Below, piece by piece: positions 9,201 to 18,109 of a stretch of DNA of 64,000 nucleotides. The notes beneath the pieces were generated by a model. It ran no database searches. It had not been told where the DNA came from and worked only from the letters and a program-made list of their open reading frames with translations. Source of the stretch: QHXW01 sp963752965 (GTDB lineage: Bacteria > Acidobacteriota > Terriglobia > Bryobacterales > Bryobacteraceae); NCBI GenBank assembly GCA_963752965.1, contig CAVWAJ010000007.1:434001-498000 (forward strand), written 5' to 3'. Positions within the stretch are counted from its first letter, which is position 1. The number at the start of each line of letters is the position of its first letter. The position numbers and the translations under genes are program-made.

Positions 9201-9793
9201 TGAAGGGCGCAAACATCGATGCGTGCCTGGTCAAGCCGGTCCGGCACTCCCAACTCCTCGATACCGTTGCGACGGCTTGGTCACATAGACTACAGGCGGC
9301 CGCAGTACCGCAGCCCGAGGCGCAGTTCCGGACTTCTCTGGGTGCGCTCCGGACAAGTGTGGCCGGCAAGTTCGCGGATTGTTCCGTCCGAGTGCTGGTT
9401 GCCGAAGATAATGTAGTCAATCAGAAGGTCGCCGTCCGGATGCTGGAACGGCTCGGGGTGCGCGCGGATGTCGCGGGGAATGGCCGTGAGACAGTGGAAA
9501 TGGTAAAGATGCTCTCCTACGACGTGATTTTCATGGACTGCCAGATGCCCGAAATGAATGGTTTCGAAGCAGCCACGGAGATCCGGCGTCTGGAAGGGCC
9601 GGAGCGAGGCGTCGCGATTGTCGCCATGACGGCAGACGTAAGCGCCCGTTGCCGTACATCATGCGTCGAGGCTGGTATGGATGATTTCATCGCCAAGCCC
9701 GTCAAGCTGGAAGATCTGATTGCCGTGTTAGCGAAGAATGTACCCGCAGCTTCGCCCGTCAGTAATCCTGCTCAACCGCTGACTCGGACTTAA
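6251..9793 (+). CDS. Membrane-bound hybrid sensor histidine kinase with two receiver domains
   Basis: The protein has 1,180 residues. An N-terminal hydrophobic segment (residues about 36-56) precedes an extracytoplasmic region with two OB-like blocks (about 77-156 and 290-356; compare PVRLRGVVTF and RVRIQGVVTL). A membrane helix lies at about 463-488, followed by a PAS domain (about 508-620). HisKA carries the phospho-acceptor His at 652 in HEIRTPLNGVIG, and the HATPase has DTGIGIP and GTGLGLAIS. Receiver 1 has its likely phospho-Asp at 943 (ADYQMPELDG) and receiver 2 at 1096 (MDCQMPEMNG). No HPt domain or DNA-binding output is attached, so the output partner must be elsewhere. The ligand sensed is unknown. 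It stands alone as a gene. Confidence 0.93.
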   Translation: MVPLTLQPKPGEVTNLLKSKKVFTTHDARRSPIRILRLLCFAASVSALHGFDAGSASATLPILNRTEQVRQLSAEQANRGYPVRLRGVVTFVDNFSLFLQDSSAGIFVTASGLAHQVRAGELIELEGLTECPDFAPQINKARVRVVGTAQMPPAKRLDFDRLAATEEDSQWAEVEGVVHAVVRDEVPVPPAVDASLALQVAISGGELLAWVPWMSEAEAGRLVDSRVRLRGVAGAIFNGSNEWVGARLYIPGPAQLEVMEHPPADTFAIPSKTISSLLRFNPTGSSGHRVRIQGVVTLQRPGKELFVQDATGNIEILTRQTTRVRVGQQVTAVGFPAIGEYIHILDHGIFQNLPGSTPPVTLAVTPKQALSGDYHAALVKIDGYLLGRSHKRGEQVLTLQSGPLTFEASLEAGQGALDFLREGSHLQFAGVCVTEADETHVARAFRILLSSPADILILSQPSWWTLSRLLVLVGLMAALILAAALWVGWLRRRVEHQTESLERERSLLRTIMETIPDYIYAKNTRHEFLAASAALAHRMGAASGDELLGKTDFDFYPREIAEKYAKDEQEIMRSGQAVINREESTLDAAGQTVWHLTSEVPFRDAAGTVVGLVGIGHNISERRAAQAALVEAKQAAEAASCAKSEFLANMSHEIRTPLNGVIGMTGLLLDTDLTEEQREYAETVRQSGDALLTVISDILDFSKIEAGKLAVESFAFDLRPLIEEVAEMLAARAEEKGIDLVVQYPPGIPHHFIGDAGRIRQVVTNLAANAVKFTPSGHVLIAAEFQGNDEEGRARMRISVKDTGIGIPEEKLGSLFEKFTQVDSSTTRKYGGTGLGLAISKQLVQLMGGAIHAESRLREGSTFSFVLPLPVDSQPCSTPVPIVDLTGLRVLIVDDNEVNRRVVHEQISSWGMRNGSYASGGEALHAILAAHAEGDPYQIVIADYQMPELDGATLCAMIKANPTIRDTVVIILTSVGHRSDLKGLKGANIDACLVKPVRHSQLLDTVATAWSHRLQAAAVPQPEAQFRTSLGALRTSVAGKFADCSVRVLVAEDNVVNQKVAVRMLERLGVRADVAGNGRETVEMVKMLSYDVIFMDCQMPEMNGFEAATEIRRLEGPERGVAIVAMTADVSARCRTSCVEAGMDDFIAKPVKLEDLIAVLAKNVPAASPVSNPAQPLTRT

Positions 9794-9847
9794 GCATCGC
9801 CGCAGGTTCTAAGGTTTCGAAAGCTTACGGCACCACGTAGCGGAATC

Positions 9848-11635
9848 CTAACTCTCGCTCGGGATGCTCAAAGCGTCAGGAGCCGTGAGTTGACTTGCTC
9901 TACGCAACATTCGTGGGAGGAGTATTAGTGCACCCCCATAGAAGAGCAGCGAGATAACCAAGGCGAGATTCCGCTCGTTGACGAAATCTCGCGTCGCAAG
10001 CTTCCAGGCGCCAAGGCCCATGAATCCATACACCAGCCACACCAGTTCCCGCTTTGGCCAATGTGTGCTGGCCCAGGCGAGCGCCACGGAGAAGGTCGTG
10101 AGGACAACCGTTCCGAGAGTGTCGGCAGGAACGCGCCCGGCCCGTTCTCCCCCCGCGGCCAGCCAGACCAAGATCAGAGTGTGGCCGGCAATCCCTGCCA
10201 AAATCCAAGCGATATTCGCTGAGATCGCGAGCGACGACACTTGTTTGCGCCAGCGGGCAACCTCGCCCGGCCAACTCAGGGCGATCGCCACCCACGCTAG
10301 CATGGCCGCGGCTAGTACACCAACGCACACAAGCCATTGAAATGGAGCGCTGCCACCGCCAAACAACGTCGATAGCGCTTGACCCGCGGCGCCCGAAACC
10401 GCCGTGCCGAGCGTTAGATAGATGGCACCATGCAGGCCGAGAGTGGGCCGGCGGCCGCTCGTCGCCACCCAGCAGCACACGATGGCACATCCGCACCACA
10501 GGGCCCACAATCCTGGTCCGGAAAACGGCAAAAAGGTGCCCGCCAGCACGAGCGACAGTCCGAAAGTCACCCAGGCACGGAAGTTCCACTTGTCGCTCCG
10601 GTCAAAAAGCAGGAATGCGATTAGGTAACAGGCGAGGCCGCCGATTAGGCCGGATATCCCCAATGCCAGCATGGCGGCGTCGTTGCTTCTGAATACCCAT
10701 ACGACGCCTCCAATTCCGACTAGAAGGGCAGATGCTGTTTTCGCCATTTCAGAGAAACTAAGCGTCCGGTGTCTGACTACCGACTGAGTGATGGCCGTCA
10801 CGATATACACCAGGATAACTAGCAGTTGCGCCGCAAACACGGCTCGTGCGGATGCCGGAACGTACCCGTCGGGAAGGCCATTTTCGCGAGACATAAGCCA
10901 GGAAAACACGAGAACGGCAGCATCGGCGGTAATTGCGGAGAGCCATCGCGAGCCGGTCGGATGATCGCGGCAGGCCGCGAATTCCACCGCCGCGGCAATG
11001 GCGAGCAAAGCCAGGGTGAACGGGACGAGGTCGCGTGTTGCGAGCAGAAGCGCTGCCGCAATTACCGTTGATGCCACACATACGATGCCAGAAATGACAA
11101 TCTGCCGCTTCCGCCAGGAAAGGATCAGTGCAATGCAGGCGAAGCCTACGAGTACGGCTGCGCCGGCCCAGGGAGGCATGACCTTGAGACGTTCTGAAGC
11201 TTCCCAGATCAGCGGACCCATGATGAGCATCGAAGTACAGCACGTCAGGACGGTCGCGAATTCTTGTTCGACGGGTAGTCGCGCTGCGACGAAGAGCCAC
11301 ACGGCCGCGTATATGAGGCCGATCGCGACGCCCACAGCGGGGGGCAGTACCCCGAATTCGGTGAGAGCCCGAAGAACGTAGGCACCCGCCATGACAAGTA
11401 GCACTCTACCAAGCGCCGGCAAGGCGTTCGTTGATAAGCCCAGCCCAATGGCCTCTCCGGAAACGGGAGCCGGTGCCAGGCCCGTAACCTCAGCTGTCGC
11501 GGTACGGACTATGCCGTCCCCGAGACGCTGTTCTAAGATCAGAACCCGTTGTTGCAGATCCTGAACCTGCCGTGTTAAATCGCTGATATCCTGCTTTGGT
11601 GTTTCGGGATTCGCCGTAAGGGATCGGGCAGACAT
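9848..11635 (-). CDS. Polytopic membrane protein of unknown function with N-terminal coiled coil
   Basis: I chose the ATG at 11635 because AAGGAGGA lies 5 bases upstream; an in-frame start at 11701 lacks such a site. The resulting 595 residues begin with a soluble segment containing a short coiled coil (DISDLTRQVQDLQQRVLILE). The rest is a long run of hydrophobic helices, about 14-16, separated by short loops. The architecture (coiled coil, then many helices) resembles DUF2339-type membrane proteins, but I cannot confirm the family. No catalytic motif stands out. It converges with the sensor kinase and diverges from the Rieske operon. Confidence 0.75.
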   Translation of the reverse strand: MSARSLTANPETPKQDISDLTRQVQDLQQRVLILEQRLGDGIVRTATAEVTGLAPAPVSGEAIGLGLSTNALPALGRVLLVMAGAYVLRALTEFGVLPPAVGVAIGLIYAAVWLFVAARLPVEQEFATVLTCCTSMLIMGPLIWEASERLKVMPPWAGAAVLVGFACIALILSWRKRQIVISGIVCVASTVIAAALLLATRDLVPFTLALLAIAAAVEFAACRDHPTGSRWLSAITADAAVLVFSWLMSRENGLPDGYVPASARAVFAAQLLVILVYIVTAITQSVVRHRTLSFSEMAKTASALLVGIGGVVWVFRSNDAAMLALGISGLIGGLACYLIAFLLFDRSDKWNFRAWVTFGLSLVLAGTFLPFSGPGLWALWCGCAIVCCWVATSGRRPTLGLHGAIYLTLGTAVSGAAGQALSTLFGGGSAPFQWLVCVGVLAAAMLAWVAIALSWPGEVARWRKQVSSLAISANIAWILAGIAGHTLILVWLAAGGERAGRVPADTLGTVVLTTFSVALAWASTHWPKRELVWLVYGFMGLGAWKLATRDFVNERNLALVISLLFYGGALILLPRMLRRASQLTAPDALSIPSES

Positions 11636-11957
11636 GACGTCCTCCTTGAGCGGCCTTGAAAGTCGGTTAAGGTGACCATTGCTTAGCACGTTTTGAGCCA
11701 CCCCTTAGCCTGGGTAAGAACGGGCGATCGGAAGAACAACTCTTGTAACTAACTGGGGGAATCTGCGCAAGTAAGCTGCGCGATCCAACGCTACTTGGGT
11801 GCCAGGCAACTAGTCCCCCTATTCCTTCGCACTTAGCGCAAGGTGCTGCGCGAATACACGAACACACTGCGACGACACGCAATTCAACGGTTTTCGGTTC
11901 TGCCAACCGCTTGTTTGTGTTTGGAACCAGCATTGCTCCGCTCCGAGCCATCGATCT
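11636..11957. other. Divergent intergenic region before the Rieske operon
   Basis: These 322 bases separate the polytopic membrane protein gene from the Rieske gene. Besides the AAGGAGGA ribosome-binding site of the former at the left edge, I see no gene, repeat or convincing terminator. It presumably holds both divergent promoters, but no -35/-10 pair is clear enough to name. Confidence 0.5.
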
Positions 11958-12389
11958 ATGGAACAGCCCCGCCGTAGCCTCTTGCGCTGGTTACTCGGCG
12001 GCGGGTTCGCGGCATCCATCATTTCCTTTCTTTATCCGGCATTCAAATTCATGTCTCCTCCGGAGGTACCCGAGGCCTCAGTCAATGAGGTTTCGGCAGG
12101 CAAGGTCCAGGATCTCAGGCCGAATCAAGGCAAGATCGTAAAGTTCGGTAGCCTTCCGGTGCTTCTAATCCATACGACTGCGGGGGAATGGCGCGCCTTT
12201 TCAGCCGTCTGTACACACTTGAATTGCACCGTACAATATCGGGAATCCAGCAGTCAGATTTGGTGCGCCTGTCACAACGGCACTTATAACCTTAACGGGC
12301 AGGTAGTATCCGGACCGCCGCCGCGCCCGCTGGATGAATACTCGGTACATATCCGGGGTGATGAGGTAGTAGTGTCTCGCAGAGCCTGA
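11958..12389 (+). CDS. Rieske [2Fe-2S] protein of a cytochrome bc-type complex
   Basis: The 143-residue protein starts with a twin-arginine-like n-region (EQPRRSLLRWLLGGG) and one transmembrane helix (about residues 9-30). It is therefore an inner-membrane anchored protein with a periplasmic cluster domain. The cluster motifs are CTHLNC (about 84-89) and CACHNGTY (about 103-110), which supply two Cys and two His ligands, followed by GPPPRPL. In bc1/b6f complexes the Rieske protein takes the first electron from quinol and passes it to cytochrome c. It begins an operon with cytochrome b 10 bases downstream. Confidence 0.93.
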   Translation: MEQPRRSLLRWLLGGGFAASIISFLYPAFKFMSPPEVPEASVNEVSAGKVQDLRPNQGKIVKFGSLPVLLIHTTAGEWRAFSAVCTHLNCTVQYRESSSQIWCACHNGTYNLNGQVVSGPPPRPLDEYSVHIRGDEVVVSRRA

Positions 12390-12399
12390 AGGGTGCAAC

Positions 12400-13494
12400 A
12401 TGGCAGGGGTGACGGAAACACCGAAGGCCTCGACTTGGTTTGAAGAGAGGCTGGGGCTCGCCTCGATGCGGAAGTTTCTCGCGCACAAGACCGTTCCGGT
12501 GCATGCCGGAACAATGTGGTACTACTTCGGCGGCATCACTCTCTTTCTGTTCGTCATTCAGGTGCTTACTGGCACACTGCTACTCCTGTACTACCGGCCA
12601 TCGGCGGGAGAGGCGTACGAGAGTGTGCAGTTCATCATGACGCGAGTGCAGTTCGGGTGGCTGGTACGTTCGATCCATAGTTGGTCGGCCAACCTGATGA
12701 TCCTTGCGGCATTCGTCCACATGTTCAGCGTGGTGTTCCTGCGCGCGTTTCGCCGACCGCGCGAGTTGACTTGGCTCAGTGGGATCGCGCTTCTCGGGCT
12801 GGCGCTGGGTTTCGGTTTCAGTGGTTATCTGCTGCCTTGGAACACGGTATCTTACTTTGCCACGAAGGTAGGGACCGACATGGCGGCGGCGGTGCCCGGG
12901 GTGGGACATTACATCGCACGGTTCCTCCGGGGAGGCAACGATGTTGGCGGGGCGACCCTGACGCGCTTCTTCGGCTTTCATGTCGCGGTCTTGCCGGGCC
13001 TGACAACCCTGCTGCTGCTCTTCCATCTGGCACTGGTCCAAAAGCATGGCATGAGCTCGCCGAGGTGGGTGGAAGAAGAGTACGAGCGCAAACGCATTCC
13101 CCTGCCGCAGATGGCGTTCTTCCCGAATTTCTTTCTGCGGGAAGTAATGGCCTGGTATGCCGCGCTGGGCGTGCTCGGTTCTCTGGCGGCGCTGTTTCCG
13201 TGGGAATTGGGTGTCAAGGCCGACCCCTTTTCGCCGGCGCCGGCAGGCATCCGTCCGGAGTGGTATTTTCTTGCTCCGTTTTACACGCTGAAGCTGATCC
13301 CCAGCCACGTGTGGGTGCTGGAAGGCGAATTGGTGGGCCTGTTCGGCTTCGGGTTGCTGGCTGTTTGGTGGGTTGCTCTTCCTTTCTGGGCCGTGGATCG
13401 AAAGGGCGTGGAGCGAACACGGTGGGTGACAGGGGCGGGTGTGTTACTCCTGGCATATCTGACTACCTTTTCCGCATTGGGGTACTGGAGATGA
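12400..13494 (+). CDS. Cytochrome b subunit of a bc-type quinol oxidoreductase
   Basis: The protein has 364 residues and carries both halves of the family in one chain. The N-terminal heme-binding part has RSIHSWSANLMILAAFVHMF and, in a later helix, FFGFHVAVLPGLTTLLLLFH. These pairs of His would ligate the two b hemes. GYLLPWNTVSYFATKVGT is typical of the Qi-proximal helix region. The C-terminal half has the quinol-site PEWYF motif (RPEWYFLAPFYTLKLIP). The length is nearer to a b6-subunit IV fusion than to mitochondrial-type cytochrome b (about 400). Its stop overlaps the ATG of the cytochrome c gene (ATGA), implying translational coupling. Confidence 0.94.
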   Translation: MAGVTETPKASTWFEERLGLASMRKFLAHKTVPVHAGTMWYYFGGITLFLFVIQVLTGTLLLLYYRPSAGEAYESVQFIMTRVQFGWLVRSIHSWSANLMILAAFVHMFSVVFLRAFRRPRELTWLSGIALLGLALGFGFSGYLLPWNTVSYFATKVGTDMAAAVPGVGHYIARFLRGGNDVGGATLTRFFGFHVAVLPGLTTLLLLFHLALVQKHGMSSPRWVEEEYERKRIPLPQMAFFPNFFLREVMAWYAALGVLGSLAALFPWELGVKADPFSPAPAGIRPEWYFLAPFYTLKLIPSHVWVLEGELVGLFGFGLLAVWWVALPFWAVDRKGVERTRWVTGAGVLLLAYLTTFSALGYWR

Positions 13495-14732
13495 GGCGCG
13501 CGCTGGCGGTGCTGTGCTTCGCGGTCTCCCTCTCCGCCGCGGACACGTGCGTGGAATGTCACTCTGTGCTCGATGGCAATCTGCAAGCGCCCGCTAAGGC
13601 TTTCTCGAACGACGTCCACTCGCGCTTCGGACTCAGTTGCGCGGATTGCCACGGCGGAGACAGGACGGCCACTGACCCGGAACAGGCCATGAGCCGGGCG
13701 CACGGCTTCATGGGTAAGATCCCGCGCACAGCCATCCCCGAGAGGTGCGGCGGTTGCCACAGCAACGCGGCATTCATGCAGAAATCCAAGCCCCGTCAGC
13801 GCGTGGACCAACTGGCGCAGTACCGGACCAGCGTTCATGGCAAGCGCCTGGCGGCAGGTGACACGGCGGTGGCCACCTGCATCGACTGCCATAGTGTCCA
13901 CGACATCCGCGAGACCAGGGATCCGCTCTCGCCGGTTCATCCCCTTCGGCTGCCGGAGACTTGCGCGCGCTGCCACGCCGATGCCGCCCACATGGCCAAA
14001 TACAAGCTGCCGACGGATCAATTTGCAGGCTATCGCAAGAGCGTGCATTGGGAAGCGCTGGCCCAGCGAGGCGACCTCTCGGCGCCGAGTTGCGCATCCT
14101 GCCACGGCAACCATGGCGCGCAGCCGCCGGACGTAGCGTCAGTGGCGGCGGTCTGCGGCACATGCCACGTGATGATGGAAGACCTATATAAGGGAAGCCC
14201 GCATGCACCCGCGTTCGCCAGCATGGGAGCGGCGGGATGCGTTGTGTGCCATAGCAATCATGAAGTCAAACGGCCGGGAATCGGAATGCTGGCGGGTCCG
14301 AATGCAGTGTGCAGCCAATGCCATGATAGCGACTCGGCTGGCGGGAAGGCTGCGGTTGAAATGGCCCGCCAGATCGGCAGTCTCGACAACGCGATCGAGA
14401 AATCCGACCGCATTTTGGCGATGGCACAGCAGTCGGGAATGGAGGTTTCCGAAGCAGTGCTGCGCCAGCGCGAGGCAAAGGAGGCTCTGGTAAAGGCAGC
14501 CGTCGCCGTGCATGCATTTCAACCGGCGGCCGTGCAGAAGCCGGTGCAGGAAGGCCTGGCAATCACTGCCGAGACGTTCCACGCCGGCGTGAGCGCCCTG
14601 GACGAACGGAGATTCCGCAGGGTCGGCCTGGGAGTTTCGCTAACGGCCATTCTGATCACCATACTAGGGCTGTGGCTGGCCATTCGTACCATTGAAAGCC
14701 GGAAACATACTGGGGAGAGCGGCCCAGCTTAA
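13491..14732 (+). CDS. Membrane-anchored nine-heme cytochrome c
   Basis: The ATG at 13491 overlaps the cytochrome b stop and gives a signal peptide (RRALAVLCFAVSLSAADT). The mature protein of about 395 residues has nine CxxCH sites: CVECH, CADCH, CGGCH, CIDCH, CARCH, CASCH, CGTCH, CVVCH and CSQCH. A helical linker and a C-terminal membrane helix follow (LGVSLTAILITILGLWLAI), so the heme domain is held at the periplasmic face. In this operon it takes the place of cytochrome c1. I infer that it accepts electrons from the Rieske centre and passes them to another periplasmic carrier. Its terminal acceptor is unknown. Confidence 0.92.
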   Translation: MRRALAVLCFAVSLSAADTCVECHSVLDGNLQAPAKAFSNDVHSRFGLSCADCHGGDRTATDPEQAMSRAHGFMGKIPRTAIPERCGGCHSNAAFMQKSKPRQRVDQLAQYRTSVHGKRLAAGDTAVATCIDCHSVHDIRETRDPLSPVHPLRLPETCARCHADAAHMAKYKLPTDQFAGYRKSVHWEALAQRGDLSAPSCASCHGNHGAQPPDVASVAAVCGTCHVMMEDLYKGSPHAPAFASMGAAGCVVCHSNHEVKRPGIGMLAGPNAVCSQCHDSDSAGGKAAVEMARQIGSLDNAIEKSDRILAMAQQSGMEVSEAVLRQREAKEALVKAAVAVHAFQPAAVQKPVQEGLAITAETFHAGVSALDERRFRRVGLGVSLTAILITILGLWLAIRTIESRKHTGESGPA

Positions 14733-14739
14733 GCGAACG

Positions 14740-14784
14740 AGCGTTTGGGCGCCGTGCGGGCGCCTGTTCAGCGGTTGAAACGCT
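14740..14784. terminator. Nested inverted repeat between convergent genes
   Basis: An outer stem AGCGTTT (14740-14746) pairs with AAACGCT (14778-14784), and inside it GGCGCC (14748-14753) pairs with GGCGCC (14759-14764) around a 5-base loop. It lies between the cytochrome c stop and the stop of the convergent oxidoreductase gene. A bidirectional terminator is likely, although there is no clear T-run. Confidence 0.5.
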
Positions 14785-16285
14785 AAGTGAGCGACCAGCC
14801 TTTGCGGAACGTCGGTTTGAGATATTTGTTCGCTTCGTCGTTGTTGGCGAACCGTCCCTTGGCTGCGTCCCATTCGAGCTTGCCCTCGACACGCAACGCG
14901 ATCACGCCCAATAGCATCCACTCCACGAAGGGAACGGCGACATTGAAGTTCGAACACGCCGGGTCGCCTCCCTTGCAGGCGCGGATCCAATCGCGGTAGT
15001 GGTCCGGGGAGCGTGTGAGTGTGGGTTGCGGGAACTGATAGTCCCTCATCTTTTCCACAGGAATCAGCCGCGTCTGTTCGCCGTATGTGCCTGTCGTGAT
15101 CATCCCTTTGTCGCCGATGAAGAGGCTGCCATCAGGATCGGGCACCTCAGCATTCGGGGCGTTCTTTACGGCTTGAAACTTTTCAAAGTTAAACACGTCG
15201 CCGATGAATCCGGTAAAGGGCGAAGGCCGACCGGAATCGCTGCGCCGGGGCGAGGGTAGGTCCGGAAGATCGCCCAGAAGCTCGCCCTCGGGTACGCCAG
15301 GGATCTTCGGTGTTTTCTTCAACCCGTCATACCAGAACAGTTTCACGGGCGGCATGGAGCCGCGGGCGGGAAAATCGTAGCGGATGACTGACTTCTTTGG
15401 AAACATGAAGCTGCTCGGACCCTCCTTGACAATGCACTCCACGCTCGTCGGAGCACCCAAGCGCAACGCCAGGTTCGGCGCACCAAGAATGTGGCACGCC
15501 ATGTCGCCCAGCGCGCCGCACCCGAAATCGTAGAAGCCGCGCCAGTTAGCCGGCTGATAGAAGTGACCTTCGAGCGGCGATTTGTAATCTGGCCCGCCGG
15601 AGGTGTACGGCCGTTTTTCGGCGATGCCAAGCCAGAGGTCCCAGTCAAGCGTTGCCGGAACTGGTTCCGTGGGTGGAATTTCAGTTAGCCCTTGCGGCCA
15701 GATGGGACGGTCGGTCCAGGCGTGCACTTCCGTAACGTTGCCGATCTCTCCCGCCCAGATCATCTCGGCCGCCTGCCGCGTTCCCTCGTTGGAGTAGCCC
15801 TGGTTGCCCATCTGCGTGGCGACCTTGTACTTGTTTGCCGCTTCCAGCAACTGCCTGGCTTCCCAGACCGTGCGCGTTAACGGTTTCTGCACGTAAACAT
15901 GCTTGCCACGCTCCATGCACCACATGGCCGCGGTGGCGTGCATGAAATCCGGAATGGTGACGATGACCGCATCTATATTTTTGGCCTGCTCGTCGAGCAT
16001 TCTGCGGAAATCTTTATACTTCGGAACTTTTGCGTACTCCTTGAACTTTTCCGCGGCCTGCACCTCATCCACATCGCAAAGCGCCACGATGTTCTCGCTC
16101 GAGCAGCCATCGATATCGCTCGATGCCTCGCCCCCCGCGCCGATGGATGCGACATTCAACTTCTCATTGGGTGATTTGTAACCCAGGGCTCGCAGCGAAG
16201 GAACGCTCCCGAATCCCGCCAACGGAATTGCGCCGGCCAGCAACGGCCCGAAAAAGAAATGGCGTCTGGTGCAATCGTATGCCAA
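14783..16285 (-). CDS. Secreted Gfo/Idh/MocA-family oxidoreductase
   Basis: The 500-residue protein starts with a Tat-like signal (CTRRHFFFGPLLAGAIPLAGFG). A Rossmann nucleotide-binding fold follows (LNVASIGAGGEASSDIDG at about 43-60, then ALCDVDE). The family Lys lies in VYVQKPLTRT, replacing the usual EKP, and the C-terminal alpha/beta domain has FGCGALGDMACHILG, which carries the family's conserved active-site Asp/His region. Such exported enzymes with a tightly bound NAD(P) act on sugars or sugar-derived acids. The exact substrate is not visible. The gene is convergent with the cytochrome c operon and divergent from the beta-helix gene. Confidence 0.88.
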   Translation of the reverse strand: MAYDCTRRHFFFGPLLAGAIPLAGFGSVPSLRALGYKSPNEKLNVASIGAGGEASSDIDGCSSENIVALCDVDEVQAAEKFKEYAKVPKYKDFRRMLDEQAKNIDAVIVTIPDFMHATAAMWCMERGKHVYVQKPLTRTVWEARQLLEAANKYKVATQMGNQGYSNEGTRQAAEMIWAGEIGNVTEVHAWTDRPIWPQGLTEIPPTEPVPATLDWDLWLGIAEKRPYTSGGPDYKSPLEGHFYQPANWRGFYDFGCGALGDMACHILGAPNLALRLGAPTSVECIVKEGPSSFMFPKKSVIRYDFPARGSMPPVKLFWYDGLKKTPKIPGVPEGELLGDLPDLPSPRRSDSGRPSPFTGFIGDVFNFEKFQAVKNAPNAEVPDPDGSLFIGDKGMITTGTYGEQTRLIPVEKMRDYQFPQPTLTRSPDHYRDWIRACKGGDPACSNFNVAVPFVEWMLLGVIALRVEGKLEWDAAKGRFANNDEANKYLKPTFRKGWSLT

Positions 16286-16390
16286 GGAAAAACCTCCGCA
16301 TACAATCTTACGCTGCCACCGCAGGATGTGTTGGGGCGGCCGTTGATTCAGACCTGTTTATGCTAGAATTCGAGCCGGACAAGACAGAGC

Positions 16391-18063
16391 ATGGCACACC
16401 GACGATGTCTTCACGGAAACATCGCGCTGCTCATAGCGGCGGCCGGGATGGCAGGCAGCCTGCCAGCGGCGGAAATCGTTCTCAGCCCCAGTGCCGCCGG
16501 CGAGCCGGTGATCGGCCCCGCTGTGAATTCGGCTGCTCCCGATAGCGTCATCCGGCTGCGAAAGGGGCTCTACCGGGAAACCGTCACAATCTCGAAGCCC
16601 TTGTCGCTGATCGCGGATGATGGAGCTGTGATCGATCCCTCGGAGCCTTTCCGCTCGAACTGGGAGCCGGCACCATCGTATGGCAAGGGCGTCTATCGCG
16701 CCGCAGCCGGCCGCGCGCCTGCGTCCCTGTTTATCGACGCGAAGATACTCGCCCAAGTGGACAGCGAGCGCAAGGAGACCATGGCGGAAGGGCCGTGGTA
16801 CTGGAAAGGCCTGCTCGCTGCCGGGGCTCCCAAGACCGGGTTCCGCTACATTCGAGGACTCTGGCTCTACCGCTCCGATGAGAAGGCCATCTTCGTCCAC
16901 CTGGAAAACGACGCCGCTCCGTCCCAACATCGCTGGACAGTGGTCGGGACCCGCGAGCCGGTCATCTCAATCCGCAATACCCACGATGCTTCCATTCGCG
17001 GCTTGACCCTGGCGCACGGTTATGACGGAGCCGCGATCACCGAGGGCTGCGTGCGATGCTCCATCATCCAATGCAAAGTCGGCCCGTGGGACAAGAACGG
17101 AGTGATGGTGAGAAACCGCGCCAGCGAAAGCCTCGTTGAGGAGAACGACATATTCCGGGATTCGTACGAAGATTTGACTCCCGTGACTGTCCCGGCATCC
17201 GGCGGGGCCTCCGTGTATCCAGAGACTGGTACGAGGTCTGGCAGATTCACAAGCTCGCCGGTTTCTATGATCGCGTAGGCATCTCGATTACCCTCAGCGG
17301 TTCCGCCAACCGCCTCCACGCGAACCACATTCACGACGTATTCGATGGCATCGACCTGGGCGAAGGGGAAATCGAATCCCTGGACACCCCTGTGGCCGAC
17401 CCGGAGCACGACCGCGGCGCCGAGATCTGGGACAACCTGATCGAGCGCACCGGCGATTCCGGGATGGAAGTGGGCGGACCGGCCGTCGACGTAAGAATCC
17501 ACCACAACGTCCTGCGCCGCACCCATGGTGGGTTGCGGTACAAACTGCCGCGCATCGGGCCTGTCTTCATTTATCGCAACGTGCTGGTCGATGGCGCGCC
17601 CAACAACATCTGGTACAGCATGGACGATTCACCAGCGGAAGGCTATGTGTACCACAACACCATAATCGGGGGCGGCACTTCGGGCCTGCGATATAGCAGT
17701 TGGGAGCAGTACCACAATATCGGTGCGCCGCACTGGCACTATCTAAACAACCTCTTCGCGACCCCGGGTGGGTTTTTCGAAAGCCGCGACCCGCGCATCC
17801 CGGTCAACTTCACTGCCGATTACAACGTGGTGCTCGGCAACGCACGTCCCTATCCTGGTGACCCCACCAAAGACGCCCATTCCCACTATGTCGCCGACGT
17901 CAAGCTGGCGCCCGGCTTCCCTCCGAAGCCGTTACCCGACAGCCCCGCCATCGATGTGGGCCTGGATCTCTCCACTTATTTTCGCGGCAAGCCGCTGCCA
18001 GGTTGCGAGCCCGGTTATTTCAAGGGCAAGGCCCCTGACGCCGGCGCCTACGAAATTCAGTAA
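16391..18063 (+). pseudogene. Secreted right-handed beta-helix (pectate-lyase-like) protein, interrupted by a frameshift
   Basis: The first frame (16391-17278) gives a signal peptide and a start of parallel beta-helix repeats (VIRLRKGLYRETVTISKPLS, then SIRNTHDASIRGLTLAHGYD). It runs into a stop soon after VEENDIFRDSYEDL. The same fold continues in another frame, from about 17224 (DWYEVWQIHKLAGFYDRVGI) to the stop at 18063, with repeats such as RIHHNVLRRTHGG and YVYHNTIIGGGTSG. The change from one frame to the other equals a loss of one base between about 17162 and 17224. Intact, the protein would be about 557 residues and probably bind or cleave polysaccharide. Because codon use and repeats are preserved on both sides, this is either a very recent mutation or a sequencing error. 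Confidence 0.8.
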
Positions 18064-18109
18064 GCACGCCAATTTTTTGATACAAAGAAGGTCCTGGAGG
18101 AATCCCCGT

